Below, in pieces: positions 1 through 6,086 of a stretch of 18,095 bases of DNA. The notes under the pieces are model-generated. The model worked only from the letters and a program-made list of their open reading frames with translations. It had not been told where the DNA came from and did not search any database. The first letter of the stretch is position 1. The number at the start of each line of letters is the position of its first letter. A program made the position numbers and the translations under genes. Source of the stretch: CAZESH01 sp964514665 (lineage in GTDB: Bacteria; Bacillota; Bacilli; Paenibacillales; KCTC-25726); the NCBI GenBank assembly GCA_964514665.1, contig CAZESH010000055.1, positions 1 to 18,095 on the forward strand, in the 5' to 3' direction.

Positions 1-1466
1 ATCATATACTTGGTCACGGCCATCAACCAAACCTGGTCGGTGCCCTGCTTGGGGCTGATGAAGATATCGGAGCGCTCCGCCATTTCGTGCTTGCGCAGAT
101 CGGCGACAATCAATTTTTGCCCGTGCAATTTGTGCGAACGTTTCACGCGGGACGCCAGTACAGGATGGCCTTCCGTCGGATTGGCTCCAATGATGATCAC
201 CAAGCCGGCATCGGCAATATCTTGGATCGTGCCGGCATCGCCGCCCATGCCCACTGTACGGAACAATCCGTCGGTTGCCGGCGATTGGCAGTATCTGGAG
301 CAGTTGTCCACGTTATTCGTTTGGAACACCTGGCGTGCCAATTTTTGCATGAGATAGTTGTCTTCATTTGTAATTTTGGAAGATGAGACGAAACCGACGG
401 CATTGCCGCCAAACTGTTCTTTAACGGCTCTGAACTTGCTGGCGATGAGGTCAAGGGCCTCGTCCCACGAGGATTCCACAAATTGGCCGTCTTTTCGGAT
501 CAAAGGCTTGGTCAGGCGCTCTTTGCTGTTTACAAAGTCCCATCCGAATTTGCCTTTGACGCAGGTGGAGATTGCGTTGACCGGACCGTCTGTCGGATGC
601 ACCTTCAAAATTTCCCGGCCCTTCGTCCAGACTTCAAAAGAGCAGCCGACGCCGCAGAAGGTACATACCGTTTTCGTCTTTTTCGTACGCGTATCACGCA
701 TCGCCGCTTCCATTTCGGAAATCGCCATGATTCCGCTGTATCCCGGCTCGACCTCTTTTACAAGCTCGATCATCGGATCCAGAAGCTCCTGATTAAGGCC
801 GCTCATGAATCCGGCTTCACCCAGCATCGATTTCTCCATCAACGCATTGCACGGACAAATCGTGACACATTGCCCGCAGCTTACGCAGGAGGAATTGTTG
901 ATGGTCGTGCCGTCGTCCCATTTCACACGCGGGCGCTCCGCTTCCCAATCGATCGAGAGCGTCTCGTTGACCTGCAGGTTCTGGCACACTTCCACGCATT
1001 GCCCGCAGGCTATGCATTGGTTCGGATCGTAGCGGTAGAAGGGGTGCGACATATCCACTTCGCATGCCGGCGCTTTGGGCTGGTACGGATATTTCTGGTG
1101 CTCGATCTCCATCATTTCCACCGTGTTGTGCAGCTTGCAGTTTCCGTTGTTGTTGTCGCATACGGTGCAGTATAAGAGGTGATTTTCCAATAAGCGATCC
1201 ATGGCTTCGGTCTGGGCAGCCTTGGCGCGGCTCGAGGAAAGCTCGATGTTCATGCCCGGCAATGCCGGCGTGGAGCAAGAGCGAACCAACTTTCCGTCTG
1301 CTTCCACAATGCAGGTGTCGCAGGTTTGGATCGGGTCGACCTCGGGAACGTGACAGATTTGCGGATGTTCAATGCCGTTGGCATTAATGATTTGCAGGAT
1401 GGTTGCACCTGCAGCCGCTTCATAGGTTTTGCCATTTATGATGACGTTCATTTTACTGCTGTCCAT
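1..1466 (-). CDS. fdhA: Formate dehydrogenase alpha subunit, N-terminal half (runs off left edge)
   Basis: This is the molybdopterin-dependent catalytic subunit that oxidises formate to CO2. About 488 codons are present, with no frameshift or stop; family members of this multi-cluster type are usually near 980 residues. Reading from the start: a [2Fe-2S] ferredoxin domain with C38, C49, C52 and C64; a NuoG-type His/Cys [4Fe-4S] segment (HLLYCTVCDNNNGNC); two [4Fe-4S] motifs (CIACGQCVEVC and CVSCGQCVTIC); then the molybdopterin oxidoreductase domain, opening with CTFCGVGC at C268, C271 and C275. The segment NNVDNCSRYCQSP aligns with the E. coli FdhF active site, with Cys393 where FdhF has selenocysteine, so no selenium is needed. 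The start at 1466 has an upstream AAAGGCAGG; Met6 has no such site. fdhD and moaA lie divergently next door, which fits the assignment. Confidence 0.93.
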   Translation of the reverse strand, partial: MDSSKMNVIINGKTYEAAAGATILQIINANGIEHPQICHVPEVDPIQTCDTCIVEADGKLVRSCSTPALPGMNIELSSSRAKAAQTEAMDRLLENHLLYCTVCDNNNGNCKLHNTVEMMEIEHQKYPYQPKAPACEVDMSHPFYRYDPNQCIACGQCVEVCQNLQVNETLSIDWEAERPRVKWDDGTTINNSSCVSCGQCVTICPCNALMEKSMLGEAGFMSGLNQELLDPMIELVKEVEPGYSGIMAISEMEAAMRDTRTKKTKTVCTFCGVGCSFEVWTKGREILKVHPTDGPVNAISTCVKGKFGWDFVNSKERLTKPLIRKDGQFVESSWDEALDLIASKFRAVKEQFGGNAVGFVSSSKITNEDNYLMQKLARQVFQTNNVDNCSRYCQSPATDGLFRTVGMGGDAGTIQDIADAGLVIIIGANPTEGHPVLASRVKRSHKLHGQKLIVADLRKHEMAERSDIFISPKQGTDQVWLMAVTKYM

Positions 1467-1496
1467 TAAAAAATACCTGCCTTTCAAAGATGAAAT

Positions 1497-1555
1497 AAAA
1501 AACCACTCTGCAGACGCCATTTCGGAAATATCCGGGGAATGCGTTTGCAAAGTGG
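1497..1555 (-). terminator. Hairpin with U-tract inside the fdhA leader (possible attenuator)
   Basis: On the minus strand CCACTTTGCA (1546-1555) pairs with TGCAGAGTGG (1503-1512) with one G-U pair. An inner helix also forms, and six T residues follow (1502-1497). This is a textbook intrinsic terminator, but it lies about 30 bases upstream of the fdhA start codon and downstream of the best fdhA promoter. It would therefore stop fdhA transcription unless relieved. The upstream leader contains CTCTGC, which can pair with GCAGAG in the 3' arm, a possible antiterminator. That pairing is an inference. Confidence 0.65.
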
Positions 1556-1614
1556 AAAAGTTCAATAGCAGAGCTTACTATATTACCAATCCATTTCCAT
1601 GATTTGTCACGGGC

Positions 1615-1652
1615 GATAGAATCACAACAGTATTTACTATTCCGATTCCATC
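1615..1652 (-). promoter_or_regulatory. Long stem-loop at the 5' end of the fdhA leader
   Basis: On the minus strand GATGGAATC (1644-1652) pairs with GATTCTATC (1615-1623) with one wobble. Inside it AATAGTA and TACTGTT continue the helix across a two-base internal loop on each side. It begins only a few bases after the predicted transcription start. It could be a 5' stabilising stem, part of an RNA sensor, or a dyad-symmetric DNA operator. Confidence 0.5.
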
Positions 1653-1662
1653 TCTTATATTC

Positions 1663-1691
1663 ATTATAAGGTTTCTATGATAAATTAACAA
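1663..1691 (-). promoter_or_regulatory. Sigma-A-type promoter for fdhA
   Basis: On the minus strand TTGTTA (1686-1691) is followed after 17 bases by a perfect TATAAT (1663-1668). Transcription would start near 1656, giving a leader of about 190 bases before the fdhA start. Confidence 0.6.
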
Positions 1692-1710
1692 CGTATCATT
1701 AGCCGGCGCA

Positions 1711-1716
1711 TATAAT
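1711..1716 (+). promoter_or_regulatory. Candidate -10 element for the DUF2294-fdhD-moaA operon
   Basis: TATAAT lies 45 bases upstream of the DUF2294 start. The -35 region at proper spacing is poor (ACAACG at 17 bases; TTAACA only at 20 bases), so this promoter may need an activator. It sits about 20 bp from the divergent fdhA -35 element, so the two directions may share control. Confidence 0.35.
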
Positions 1717-1761
1717 TTTTTGCATAGATTTATATGTATGACTAGGGAGGCAAAGGCATAT

Positions 1762-2106
1762 ATGTCTAAGAGGATTCATGATTTCAACGATATCATCCGC
1801 AAGCTGCGCAAGGATTTATTGGGAAAAGGACCGGAGCAAATCCATACGGTGTTTGTAGAGAATATGGCGATTTCCACGTTGTACGGCAATTTGACGCCGA
1901 CCGAGAAGTTTATTGCAAGAACGCCGGAAGGCAGAGAAATGGTCCATGCGGCAAGGACAAGATTGATTCAGCAGGTGTATGAGGCAGCGATTCCTGAAGG
2001 GCTGGAGGAGGTAGCGGGAGCAAAATTGGTCCATTTGTTTTCCGATATCAAGATCGAGCATGATATTGCGGTTTCGGTATTTGTATTTGATAAACCTATC
2101 GCATGA
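1762..2106 (+). CDS. DUF2294 (MpsC-family) small protein
   Basis: A 114-residue soluble protein. The pattern LGKGPEQIHTVFVENMAIST, LTPTEKFIARTPEGREMV, then a weakly conserved helix and a final FVFDKP strand matches the DUF2294 family, also catalogued as MpsC from a proposed sodium-linked membrane-potential system. The biochemical role of the family is not firmly established. The start at 1762 follows AGGGAGG at 1744-1750; an in-frame ATG further upstream (1720) lies before that site. It is the first gene of an apparent operon with fdhD (17 bases downstream) and is divergent from fdhA, so a role linked to formate dehydrogenase expression or activity is likely but unproven. Confidence 0.8.
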   Translation: MSKRIHDFNDIIRKLRKDLLGKGPEQIHTVFVENMAISTLYGNLTPTEKFIARTPEGREMVHAARTRLIQQVYEAAIPEGLEEVAGAKLVHLFSDIKIEHDIAVSVFVFDKPIA

Positions 2107-2122
2107 GGGGGCGTTTGAACCG

Positions 2123-2917
2123 ATGAAACCGGTAGAGGTCAAGCGGGAAATTCTCCAATTTACCAATGGCACCGCAGTTCGTGTGGAAGATGACATTGTG
2201 ACAGAATTCCCGGTTACGGTTAAAATAAACGGTGAAGAGCTTGTCACCATGGTCTGCAGTCCGGAATACATCGAAGATATGGTTATAGGATATCTCGCAT
2301 CGGAAGGCATTATTCGCAAGTATGCCGATATTTTGGAGATAAGGGTACAGGAATATGGCGGATACGTCCATGTCAAGACGGCTCATGCCAATCCCTATGT
2401 GCAGCAATTTCAAAACAAGCGGTATATTACATCCTGCTGCGGAATGAGCAGACAGGGCTTTGTCTTTGTAAACGATGCTTTGACTGCAAAGAAAATGAAC
2501 GAAATTCGCGTCCGCATCTCCCCCGATGATTGTTTTCGGCTGATGAACGAGCTGCAAGCCTCGGCAACCATTTTTCAACATACGGGCGGCGTCCACAATG
2601 CGGCTTTGTGCGACGTGAACGGGATGATCTTGAGCCGGATGGATATCGGCAGGCATAATGCCTTGGATAAGATCTACGGGTATTGTTTGAAAAATGATAT
2701 AGACATCGGCGATAAAATCATCGTGTTCAGCGGGCGGATCTCTTCGGAAATTTTATTGAAGGTTGCCAAAATCGGCTGTGAGATGGTATTGTCCAAATCG
2801 GCGCCGACGGAATTCGCTTTGCAATCGGCGGAGGAACTGGGCATTACCACAGTCGGGTTTATACGAAATGAATCCTTCAATGTATATACGTGTCCGGAAC
2901 GGATTGTATTAGATTAG
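2123..2917 (+). CDS. fdhD: FdhD, sulfurtransferase for formate dehydrogenase
   Basis: A 264-residue homologue of FdhD, which binds the molybdenum cofactor and passes sulfur to it before insertion into formate dehydrogenase. The Firmicute-type active loop reads TSCCGMSRQGF with C105 and C106, where E. coli has the CxxC pair C121/C124. The conserved stretches TGGVHNAAL, DIGRHNALDKIYG, FSGRISSEI and SKSAPTEFA are all intact. The start at 2123 follows AGGGGG and is preferred over an upstream in-frame codon inside the DUF2294 gene. Its location beside fdhA and moaA supports a dedicated maturation role. Confidence 0.95.
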   Translation: MKPVEVKREILQFTNGTAVRVEDDIVTEFPVTVKINGEELVTMVCSPEYIEDMVIGYLASEGIIRKYADILEIRVQEYGGYVHVKTAHANPYVQQFQNKRYITSCCGMSRQGFVFVNDALTAKKMNEIRVRISPDDCFRLMNELQASATIFQHTGGVHNAALCDVNGMILSRMDIGRHNALDKIYGYCLKNDIDIGDKIIVFSGRISSEILLKVAKIGCEMVLSKSAPTEFALQSAEELGITTVGFIRNESFNVYTCPERIVLD

Positions 2918-2977
2918 CCGCAAGCTTGCGCTCATGAGCGGATTTTGTGATGAAGCGTGAAAGGAGGGGGGCTCGAC

Positions 2978-3994
2978 ATGAAAGAGGATTTGTTGGACAA
3001 GTTGAACCGTCCGCTGCGAGATTTGCGCATATCGGTGACAGACCAATGCAACTTCCGCTGCCGGTATTGCATGCCTGAAGAAATATTTGGACCGGATTAT
3101 AATTTCCTGAGTCCTGACAGCATTTTATCTTTTGCCGAAATCGAACGGCTGGCATCCATTTTCGTCTCTTTGGGCGTGAAGAAATTACGGATTACGGGAG
3201 GAGAACCTTTGCTTAGGCAGGATTTGCCGGAGCTTATTCGTCGACTGAAGCAAATTCCCGGCGTAGAGGACATCGGCTTGACGACAAATGGATCCTTGCT
3301 GAAAAAGTTTGCGGGCGATTTATACCAAGCGGGATTAAAACGTATTACAGTAAGCCTGGATTCGTTGGACGAAGAGCGTTTTGGCTTTATGAACGGCCGC
3401 CGCGGCAAGGTGAAGACGGTTCTTGAAGGGATTGACAGCGCCTCTGCCGCCGGTATGCAGGTGAAGGTGAACATGGTCGTTCAAAAAGGCGTAAATGATC
3501 AGGATATTATTCCGATGGCGCGATATTTCAAGGACAAGCAGCACATTCTTCGTTTTATCGAATACATGGATGTCGGGAATTCAAACGGCTGGAAGATGGA
3601 TGATGTCACGGTCGCCCAGGAGATCATTCAGCGGATCAACGAGGTCATGCCGCTTGAGCCGATTCCGGAAAATTATTATGGAGAAGTGGCCAAGCGTTAT
3701 CACTATGTGGACAGCCAGGAGATCGGTGTGATATCATCGGTAACGAATTCTTTTTGCTCTACGTGCACAAGGGCCCGCATTACGGCAGAAGGCAAATTAT
3801 ATACATGCTTGTTTGCAGCCAAAGGCTTTGATCTACGCGAACTCCTGCGTTCGGGACAAAACGACGAGGTGATAGCGAAAGCCATTTCCGAAGTTTGGGG
3901 CGGGCGTTCGGACCGTTATTCGGATGAGCGGCTAAGCCATACGACGAGTGCCCGATCGGGCTCGAAGGTTGAGATGTCTCATATGGGCGGTTAA
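2978..3994 (+). CDS. moaA: GTP 3',8-cyclase MoaA
   Basis: A radical SAM enzyme that converts GTP to 3',8-cyclo-7,8-dihydro-GTP, the first step of molybdopterin synthesis, which then needs MoaC (not seen here). The 338-residue protein has the N-terminal SAM cluster CNFRCRYC (C24, C28, C31), the GGEP-type motif ITGGEPLLR, and the C-terminal substrate cluster C260, C263 and C277 in CSTCTRARITAEGKLYTC. It ends in the functional GG tail (EMSHMGG). The start at 2978 has AAGGAGGGGG seven bases upstream. It follows fdhD in the same direction with 60 bases between, probably one transcript. Confidence 0.96.
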   Translation: MKEDLLDKLNRPLRDLRISVTDQCNFRCRYCMPEEIFGPDYNFLSPDSILSFAEIERLASIFVSLGVKKLRITGGEPLLRQDLPELIRRLKQIPGVEDIGLTTNGSLLKKFAGDLYQAGLKRITVSLDSLDEERFGFMNGRRGKVKTVLEGIDSASAAGMQVKVNMVVQKGVNDQDIIPMARYFKDKQHILRFIEYMDVGNSNGWKMDDVTVAQEIIQRINEVMPLEPIPENYYGEVAKRYHYVDSQEIGVISSVTNSFCSTCTRARITAEGKLYTCLFAAKGFDLRELLRSGQNDEVIAKAISEVWGGRSDRYSDERLSHTTSARSGSKVEMSHMGG

Positions 3995-4011
3995 AAAAAT
4001 AAATTTGGCAG

Positions 4012-4040
4012 TTGCCAGTTCTAGAATTATCTGATAATAT
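4012..4040 (+). promoter_or_regulatory. Sigma-A-type promoter upstream of the MFS transporter gene
   Basis: TTGCCA (4012-4017), a 17-base spacer and TAATAT (4035-4040). The -35 overlaps a small inverted repeat, GGCA-GT-TGCC. Transcription would start near 4047, giving a leader of about 215 bases before the transporter start at 4262. Confidence 0.55.
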
Positions 4041-4069
4041 AGTAAACGCTTACAAGTTGTTGATTATAA

Positions 4070-4100
4070 CGGAGAGTATGCACGCTCTGCACATTCTCTG
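4070..4100 (+). promoter_or_regulatory. Leader stem-loop between moaA and the MFS gene
   Basis: CGGAGAGTATGCA (4070-4082) pairs with TGCACATTCTCTG (4088-4100) around a five-base loop, with two wobbles and one mismatch. Only a short mixed T run follows, so it is a weak terminator for moaA at best. It may be the first element of the transporter leader. Confidence 0.45.
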
Positions 4101-4155
4101 TTTGTCAAATATAATGATGAATGATCTCTCTGCAAAGAAAATGTAGGGATATTAG

Positions 4156-4216
4156 GCAACATTCGGATAAACTTATTTCCTTTAAGTTTAATTGGGTGTT
4201 GCTTTTTTTTGTTTTT
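4156..4216 (+). terminator. Strong intrinsic terminator in the MFS gene leader
   Basis: A 20-base arm (4156-4175, beginning GCAACATTCGG) pairs with 4183-4202 (ending GTGTTGC) with four G-U wobbles and one mismatch. The loop is seven bases, then TTTTTTTTGTTTTT. It ends 45 bases before the transporter start codon, and no good promoter is visible between it and the gene. It may end the moaA transcript, or act as an attenuator for the transporter. Confidence 0.75.
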
Positions 4217-4261
4217 CGACTTATTGTTTTCAAGGACTAATTATTCTCAGGGGGTTAAGGC

Positions 4262-5527
4262 ATGGAAAAAAGCAAGAATCGTTGGTTAATAGCTCTGTCG
4301 GCGGTAGGGATTCATATTTCAATCGGCTCTGTGTATGCTTGGAGCAACTTTACCAATCCGTTGACTAAACAGTTTGGTTGGTCGGCTCGCGAGGTACAGC
4401 TGACGTTTAGTATCGCCATTTTGTTCTTGGGCTTGTCTGCTGCCTTTTTGGGTCATTTTGTTGAAAAATACGGCCCCAGGAAATCCGGGATGCTCGCTTC
4501 GGTATTTTTCGGTGTCGGGATTGCCGGTTCCGGATTGGCCGTTCATTTGAGCTCTCTTCCTTTGTTGTATTTATTTTATGGTGTGTTGGGCGGAATCGGT
4601 CTCGGGGTTGGCTATATCGCTCCCGTATCGACATTGGTCAAGTGGTTTCCGGACCGCAGGGGACTGGCAACGGGCCTTGCCATTATGGGCTTTGGCTTCG
4701 CAGCCGCGATCAGCAGCCCGATCATGGACAAGCTGATCAAATCCGTGGGCGTCAGCAGTACCTTTTTCATTTTGGGCGTTTCCTATTTCGTCGTGATGGC
4801 AATTTCGTCGATTTATTTGGAAAAACCGAAAGAGGGATGGCTGCCTGCAGGCTTTAAAGAAAAAGCCGACAGCGGCAAAATCAAAGTCAAGAGAGACTTG
4901 GCTCAGCTGACAGCCAATGAGGCCGTCATGACGAAACGCTTTTATTATTTGTGGATCATGCTGTTCATCAATGTAACCTGCGGTATCGCCATTTTGTCGG
5001 CAGCCAAACCGCTTGCCCAGGAAAGCATTGGGCTTACAACGGCCGCAGCTGCTGCTTTGGTAGGATTCCTGGGCTTGTTCAACGGATTTGGCCGGATCGC
5101 CTGGGCGTCGATTTCCGACTATATTGGCAGAACAAATACTTATACGATTTTCTTCGTCGTACAAGTTGTGTTGTTCTTCTTCTTGCCGCAAACGCACTCC
5201 GTAGTATTCTTTGAAATCATGTTGGCCATTGTCTACACGATGTATGGCGGCGGGTTTTCTTCAATCCCGGCGTATATCGGGGACATCTTCGGAACCAAGC
5301 AATTGGGTGCGATCCACGGTTACATTCTGACCGCTTGGGCGGCAGCGGGACTTGCCGGTCCGTTGTTCGCGGCTTGGATTAAAGACACGACCGGTTCCTA
5401 TGCAAACAGTTTGTCGTTCTTCGGAGGATTGTTTGTCGTAGCCTTGATCGTCTCCTTCTTGATCCGTCTCGATATCAAGCGGATTTCCAGTAAGCAAGAG
5501 GAAGAGATTGTGGAGAATGTAGCTTAA
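4262..5527 (+). CDS. OFA-family MFS transporter (oxalate/formate antiporter-like)
   Basis: A 421-residue major facilitator protein with about 12 hydrophobic segments. Typical OFA features are the first-helix motif GSVYAWSNFTNPL, the loop LVKWFPDRRGLATGLAIMG, the central NGFGRIAWASISDYIGRTN, and GGGFSSIPAYIGDIFG in the C-terminal half. Family members exchange small carboxylates such as oxalate, formate or lactate; most have no tested substrate. Being next to formate dehydrogenase and its maturation genes makes a formate-related substrate plausible. AGGGGG at 4249-4254 sets the start. Its expression may depend on readthrough of the terminator just upstream. Confidence 0.85.
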   Translation: MEKSKNRWLIALSAVGIHISIGSVYAWSNFTNPLTKQFGWSAREVQLTFSIAILFLGLSAAFLGHFVEKYGPRKSGMLASVFFGVGIAGSGLAVHLSSLPLLYLFYGVLGGIGLGVGYIAPVSTLVKWFPDRRGLATGLAIMGFGFAAAISSPIMDKLIKSVGVSSTFFILGVSYFVVMAISSIYLEKPKEGWLPAGFKEKADSGKIKVKRDLAQLTANEAVMTKRFYYLWIMLFINVTCGIAILSAAKPLAQESIGLTTAAAAALVGFLGLFNGFGRIAWASISDYIGRTNTYTIFFVVQVVLFFFLPQTHSVVFFEIMLAIVYTMYGGGFSSIPAYIGDIFGTKQLGAIHGYILTAWAAAGLAGPLFAAWIKDTTGSYANSLSFFGGLFVVALIVSFLIRLDIKRISSKQEEEIVENVA

Positions 5528-5541
5528 TCGAGGTTTGATTA

Positions 5542-5599
5542 GGGACTACTGTTCCCTAGTTCGATTGCTTTCCGGCAAGGATCAGGTAACAGTAGTCCC
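5542..5599. repeat. Perfect 12-bp inverted repeat after the MFS gene
   Basis: GGGACTACTGTT (5542-5553) and AACAGTAGTCCC (5588-5599) are exact reverse complements, starting 14 bases after the transporter stop. The 34-base interior holds a smaller TTGC/GCAA hairpin. No T run follows, so it is not a standard terminator; it may stabilise the 3' end of the transporter mRNA. Confidence 0.6.
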
Positions 5600-5631
5600 C
5601 TCCGAACCTTACGGATATCAGCTATATGTAT

Positions 5632-5826
5632 AAAAAAGAAGATCGCTTATCAAGGCCCGAGGCCCTGAATAGGCGATCTTCTTTCTGTTGCTGCCCGTGG
5701 CGCTGTTTAAAACCTGATCCGCATCCCGCGCCTCTGCTGAAATCTGTCGATTAGATCTCAGTAGATCGGGCAAAGGACGCGTTCAACATGTGATTACTAA
5801 TGTTGACGCACCTCCTTTCCTGATAA
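5632..5826 (-). ncRNA. Candidate structured small RNA, minus strand
   Basis: Downstream of an extended -10 promoter, the minus strand can form a long hairpin: AAAGGA (5813-5818) with TCCTTT (5772-5777), and GCGTCAACAT (5800-5809) with ATGTTGAACGC (5779-5789). A second hairpin follows (CTGAGATCT with AGATTTCAG), then a GC-rich stretch, then a terminator at 5635-5684. A Shine-Dalgarno-like AAAGGAGG (5811-5818) lies within the first stem. The only ATG after it opens a 12-codon ORF 21 bases away, a spacing that does not favour translation. I do not recognise an Rfam family. It could also be a decayed leader whose gene has been lost. Confidence 0.4.
5635..5684. terminator. Bidirectional intrinsic terminator
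   Basis: AAAGAAGATCGCTTAT (5635-5650) pairs with ATAGGCGATCTTCTTT (5669-5684), 16 bp with one wobble, around a loop containing GGCC-CGA-GGCC. A T-rich tail follows on both strands, stronger on the minus strand (TTCTTTTTT). It can end the MFS transcript from the left and the candidate small RNA from the right. Confidence 0.75.
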
Positions 5827-5831
5827 GAACA

Positions 5832-5840
5832 ATATTATCA
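5832..5840 (-). promoter_or_regulatory. Extended -10 promoter, minus strand
   Basis: The minus strand reads TGATAATAT, a TGn-type extended -10 element. The -35 at 17 bases is weak (TGGATT). A start near 5825 would lead straight into the hairpin and terminator of the candidate small RNA. Confidence 0.4.
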
Positions 5841-5907
5841 CATTTTTTCATAAAAATCCATTAAACAATTCTATCAAAACCACAACATTCAACACGGCAA
5901 AAATCGA

Positions 5908-5922
5908 TTGAAAACGCGATCT
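5908..5922. promoter_or_regulatory. Weak candidate cre (CcpA) site
   Basis: TTGAAAACGCGATCT fits the catabolite-response consensus WTGNAANCGNWNNCW with one mismatch (G at the second W). It lies about 115 bases upstream of the phosphodiesterase operon -10 and overlaps a terminator arm, so it may be chance. Confidence 0.25.
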
Positions 5923-5948
5923 ATCCATAGGGGTTAATCGCGTTTTTT
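5911..5948 (+). terminator. Hairpin with T-tail upstream of the phosphodiesterase operon
   Basis: AAAACGCGAT (5911-5920) pairs exactly with ATCGCGTTTT (5937-5946), loop 16 bases, followed by TTTG. It could stop readthrough into the next operon. Its right arm is also part of a direct repeat. Confidence 0.55.
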
Positions 5949-5985
5949 GTAAAATATACATAGGCAAATCGCGTCTTTTGTAAAA
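5936..5985. repeat. Direct repeat upstream of the operon promoter
   Basis: AATCGCGTTTTTTGTAAAA (5936-5954) recurs as AATCGCGTCTTTTGTAAAA (5967-5985), 18 of 19 bases identical, with a period of 31 bp (about three helical turns). The second copy ends 14 bases before the -35 element. A third, inverted half (AAAACGCGAT) lies at 5911-5920. They may be binding sites for a regulator. Confidence 0.5.
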
Positions 5986-5999
5986 ACTTGCAAGAATGG

Positions 6000-6029
6000 T
6001 TGACGAATAGAATGAGAGCGTCTTATAGT
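6000..6029 (+). promoter_or_regulatory. Promoter of the phosphodiesterase-ABC operon
   Basis: TTGACG (6000-6005), 18-base spacer, TATAGT (6024-6029). A start near 6036 leaves a leader of about 50 bases before the TTG start at 6087. It also rules out the upstream in-frame start codons, which lie before or inside the promoter. Confidence 0.6.
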
Positions 6030-6086
6030 AGACTTGAATCAACAATAAATCACAATAAACAACATAAAACAAAGGCAGGGATTAAA

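Noticed and set aside
483..1175. A 230-residue plus-strand open frame
   Set aside because: It is the antisense shadow of fdhA, whose minus-strand frame carries all the cluster and active-site motifs.
1600..1632. FNR/CRP-type operator near TTGTCAC...ATCACAA
   Set aside because: Half-sites do not fit TGTGA-N6-TCACA in spacing or symmetry; the dyad is better explained by the leader stem-loop.
5542..5599. Possible tRNA or tRNA remnant because of the long acceptor-like stem and a GTTCGAT motif
   Set aside because: There is no D-arm, anticodon arm or correct order of elements, and the interior is too short.
5778..5789. A 12-codon minus-strand mini-ORF beginning ATG TTG AAC GCG
   Set aside because: The ATG is 21 bases from the Shine-Dalgarno-like sequence and lies within a predicted hairpin; translation is not supported.
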